Positions 60,607 to 62,503 of a stretch of 62,503 nucleotides of DNA are shown here, one piece after another. Source of the DNA: JBJYKD01 sp049310025 (GTDB lineage Bacteria; Bacillota; Thermosediminibacteria; Thermosediminibacterales; Tepidanaerobacteraceae); assembly GCF_049310025.1 (NCBI RefSeq), contig NZ_JBJYKD010000016.1, positions 1-62,503 on the forward strand. Direction: 5' to 3'. Within the stretch, counting starts at the first letter, position 1, and every line of letters begins with the position of its first letter. Under the pieces are notes generated by a model that was not told the DNA's origin, did not search any database, and saw only the letters and a program-made list of their open reading frames with translations. Position numbers and translations under genes: made by a program.

Positions 60607-61959
60607 TTGCTGCAGATAAATAATATTTTAAAAAGACGACCGCACTATAATAAAATTACAAATGTATATATACCTGTCATATACAAATTTTGGGTTTCCC
60701 AGATTTTAGCGATATTATGGATGATATTTTCTATAAAACTCTCAATGCCATGGCTGAAGGAACTAAAAAGTGAAACAGGTTTTCCTTTAGCTTTATTTGC
60801 CATTACGTTTATTGCGTATGTACCGGGTTACCTTGTTATGTTTACCACGGTAAGTCTTCTTTTAGACAGACAACCTGGATTAAAAAAACCGACCCCCGAT
60901 ATCCCAGTAACCATACTAATAGCCGCAAAGAACGAAGCAGAGAGAATAACTACCACCCTTCGGTATATAGCAAATCAAGATTATAAAGGCCAAATATATG
61001 TAATTATTGTAGACAACAACTCTACAGATAAAACATCGCAAATTGCTGAAAATGCGGCAGAAGAATTTGGCCTTAAATGCGTATGTCTTTTCGAAGCAAA
61101 GCCGGGTAAATGCCACGCGCTAAACACAGGTTTAAAAGCGATAAAAACAGAATATTTTATAACTCTCGACGCGGATACAATTCTTCATAAGAAGGCTATT
61201 AACAACATAGTGGCAAGGATTTTAAGCTCTCCATCAGATGTCTGCGCAGTGGCTGGACACGTACTTGTAAGAAATAGTCGAGACAATCTTCTTACAAGGA
61301 TACAGGAATGGGATTATTTTATGGGGATTGCGTCGTTAAAAAGAATGCAGGGGTTATACCAGGGTACGCTTGTAGCTCAGGGAGCGTTTAGTCTATATAA
61401 GACAGATGTAGTGCTGCAGGTTGGCGGATGGACTGACGCGATAGGCGAAGACATTGTATTAACATGGAAGTTCTTTGAAAAAGGATACAGAGTATATTTT
61501 GAACCCCTAGCAATAGCTTTTACAGAAGTGCCAAGAAAATTAAAACACTTCGCAAGACAGAGATCGCGCTGGGCACGGGGAATGTTTGAGGGACTGAAAA
61601 CTGCAGGTCCATGGAAACAGCAGAGACTGTTTTCCATATTTTTAATCAGCATAGATATTTTAATTCCATTAATAGATATTGCTTTTACTTTTATTTGGAT
61701 ACCTGGCCTAATATTAGCATTTTTTGGTAAATATTACATTGTAGGACCTTACACTCTTTTTGTGCTTCCTTTAAATTTTTTAGTGACTTTGCTAATGTAC
61801 ATATATCAAAAAAATGTTTTTGATTTTTTAAATTTGAGAGTTCGTAAAAACAGAATAGGGTATGTTGTTTATTTATTATTTTATCAAATAATACATTCTC
61901 CTATTGCAGTCTGGGGTTATATTCAGGAACTTTTAAAAATGCGTAGAATATGGAAATGA
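60607..61959 (+). CDS. Membrane-bound family 2 glycosyltransferase
   Basis: 450 residues, processive GT2 of the cellulose synthase/PgaC group. N-terminal membrane helices lie at about residues 25-45 and 60-85. The GT-A domain shows VTILIAAKNEAERITTTLRY, VDNNSTDKT, FITLDADTIL (DxD), GEDIVLTWKF (catalytic ED) and QRSRWARGMFEG (QxxRW). Three or four C-terminal membrane helices follow. It probably polymerises and extrudes an exopolysaccharide such as poly-GlcNAc or a related glucan; no partner genes are visible. TTG start. AT-rich compared with the genes before it. Confidence 0.87.
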   Translation: MLQINNILKRRPHYNKITNVYIPVIYKFWVSQILAILWMIFSIKLSMPWLKELKSETGFPLALFAITFIAYVPGYLVMFTTVSLLLDRQPGLKKPTPDIPVTILIAAKNEAERITTTLRYIANQDYKGQIYVIIVDNNSTDKTSQIAENAAEEFGLKCVCLFEAKPGKCHALNTGLKAIKTEYFITLDADTILHKKAINNIVARILSSPSDVCAVAGHVLVRNSRDNLLTRIQEWDYFMGIASLKRMQGLYQGTLVAQGAFSLYKTDVVLQVGGWTDAIGEDIVLTWKFFEKGYRVYFEPLAIAFTEVPRKLKHFARQRSRWARGMFEGLKTAGPWKQQRLFSIFLISIDILIPLIDIAFTFIWIPGLILAFFGKYYIVGPYTLFVLPLNFLVTLLMYIYQKNVFDFLNLRVRKNRIGYVVYLLFYQIIHSPIAVWGYIQELLKMRRIWK

Positions 61960-62008
61960 TGTGTTTTTATTCCATGAAATGAATTGAATTAACCGGAGGT
62001 ATTAATTG

Positions 62009-62266
62009 ATGAATGCATCTTTGCCTAAGAAAATCCTGATTGTGGAAGACAGCAGGCTTAATGCACAGATAACGGCAGATATTTTAAGTAAATACGGATA
62101 CAAAACAGAAATGGTGCGCACGGGAGAAGAAGCTGTAGAAAAAGCCCGCAGCAGCCAAGGCCCCGATCTCATCCTGATGGATATAGAACTGGAAGGAAAA
62201 ATTGACGGGATAGATGCGGCACGCATAATACAGCGGTTTAAAGACATTCCTATTTTATTTCACTAG
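62009..62266 (+). pseudogene. Truncated response-regulator receiver domain
   Basis: 85 residues of a CheY-like domain: KKILIVEDSRLNAQITADIL (acidic pair), LILMDIELEGKIDGIDAARI (phospho-acceptor Asp in MDI) and FKDIPILFH. The next strand would normally continue PILFHT/S with the conserved Thr/Ser and Lys, but a stop occurs where sequence of an insertion element begins. The output part is missing. The ATG at 62009 follows ggaggt at 8 bases. Confidence 0.8.
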
Positions 62267-62503
62267 CGTTGCATAAATAAAAAATTCATTTGTCAACTAT
62301 AAAACAGCAAAGAAAATTAAATAAAACTGAAGAAAAAGCAAGAAAAGCCTTGTACTATTAAAAAAAATCCTTTATAATAGAGATATGGGGTAGTCCTTGC
62401 CCAAATCTCTAATATAAAGGAGCAACAAAATGCAAGGCAAGGATACCATAAATTCCACATTAAGTCAACTGTTTAATCCATTATCTGACAAATGCACTCT
62501 TCA
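62267..62503 (+). mobile_element. Left end of an insertion sequence running out of the window
   Basis: Immediately after the broken response regulator the sequence becomes very AT-rich. It contains its own promoter (TTGTAC 62350-62355, 17 bases, TATAAT 62373-62378), then aaagg and an ATG at 62430. Terminal bases near TAGCGTTGCATAAAT are the likely inverted repeat. The right end and target duplication lie outside the window, so the family cannot be assigned. Confidence 0.6.
62430..62503 (+). CDS. Transposase, N-terminal fragment at window edge
   Basis: The first 24 codons (beginning MQGKDTINSTLSQLFNPLSD) of an open frame preceded by a strong site (aaaggagc). Position at the element end and context suggest a transposase; nothing catalytic is visible yet. 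Cut by the end of the window. Confidence 0.5.
   Translation, partial: MQGKDTINSTLSQLFNPLSDKCTL

Noticed and set aside
1..62503. CRISPR arrays, tRNA and rRNA genes
   Set aside because: No regularly spaced repeats and no tRNA- or rRNA-like sequence were found by reading.

Overview
The window reads as chromosome of an anaerobic, flagellated, low-to-moderate GC Firmicute of the class Clostridia, possibly a thermophile of the Thermoanaerobacterales/Thermosediminibacterales type (inference). Support: Gram-positive ribosome-binding sites, lipoprotein signal peptides, frequent TTG and GTG starts, and the Bacillus/Clostridia late-flagellar gene order comFC-yvyF-flgM-flgN-flgK-flgL-(DUF6470)-fliW-csrA-hag-flaG-fliD-fliS. 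No rRNA, tRNA or CRISPR array was seen.

Layout. 0-2.9 kb: phosphate ABC genes pstS-pstC-pstA, without pstB or phoU. 2.9-6 kb: ferrous iron genes feoAB, divergent from a DtxR/MntR-type regulator. 6-8.3 kb: gene relics and an MFS exporter broken by a 5-bp duplication. 8.3-11.3 kb: class II aldolase, a MntA/HepT toxin-antitoxin pair and a ROK glucokinase. 11.6-16.3 kb: a complete branched-chain amino acid type ABC transporter. 16.3-21.3 kb: vapBC next to a decayed amino-sugar locus in which a symporter, a cupin, two SIS genes and nagB all carry internal deletions, while an AEC transporter and nagA remain intact.

21.5-42 kb: one long motility block. Export chaperones, hook-filament junction proteins, the FliW-CsrA-flagellin switch, filament cap, two Maf-type (DUF115) glycosyltransferases and FliS are followed by an AT-rich seven-gene island (legB, legC, legH, legG, legI, ptmE, legF) predicted to make CMP-legionaminic acid. 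The Maf proteins probably transfer this sugar to flagellin. A FliT/FlgN-like gene closes the block.

42.3-42.8 kb: a roughly 126-nt leader RNA closed by a terminal helix, with its own promoter, precedes a double zinc-ribbon protein. It sits where hpf/raiA lies in Bacillus. 43-45.4 kb: a polar amino acid ABC transporter. 45.7-50.1 kb: an ACT-PAS-AAA+ sigma-54 activator, two dyad sites, a perfect -24/-12 promoter, methionine gamma-lyase and an NhaC-family antiporter, together a probable methionine uptake and breakdown module.

50-62.5 kb: Uma2 relic, PHP-type histidinol phosphatase, TrmL, a stand-alone homocitrate synthase-like gene under a consensus promoter with a 16-bp palindrome, a chemoreceptor under a c-di-GMP-I riboswitch, a SWIM-SNF2 helicase, an RlmD-type methyltransferase, a RelE-like relic, a membrane glycosyltransferase, and a response regulator cut off next to an insertion sequence that runs out of the window.

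The strongest candidates for something new are the leader RNA at 42.35-42.48 kb, the sigma-54 methionine module, and the combination of CsrA control, c-di-GMP control and legionaminic acid modification around motility.
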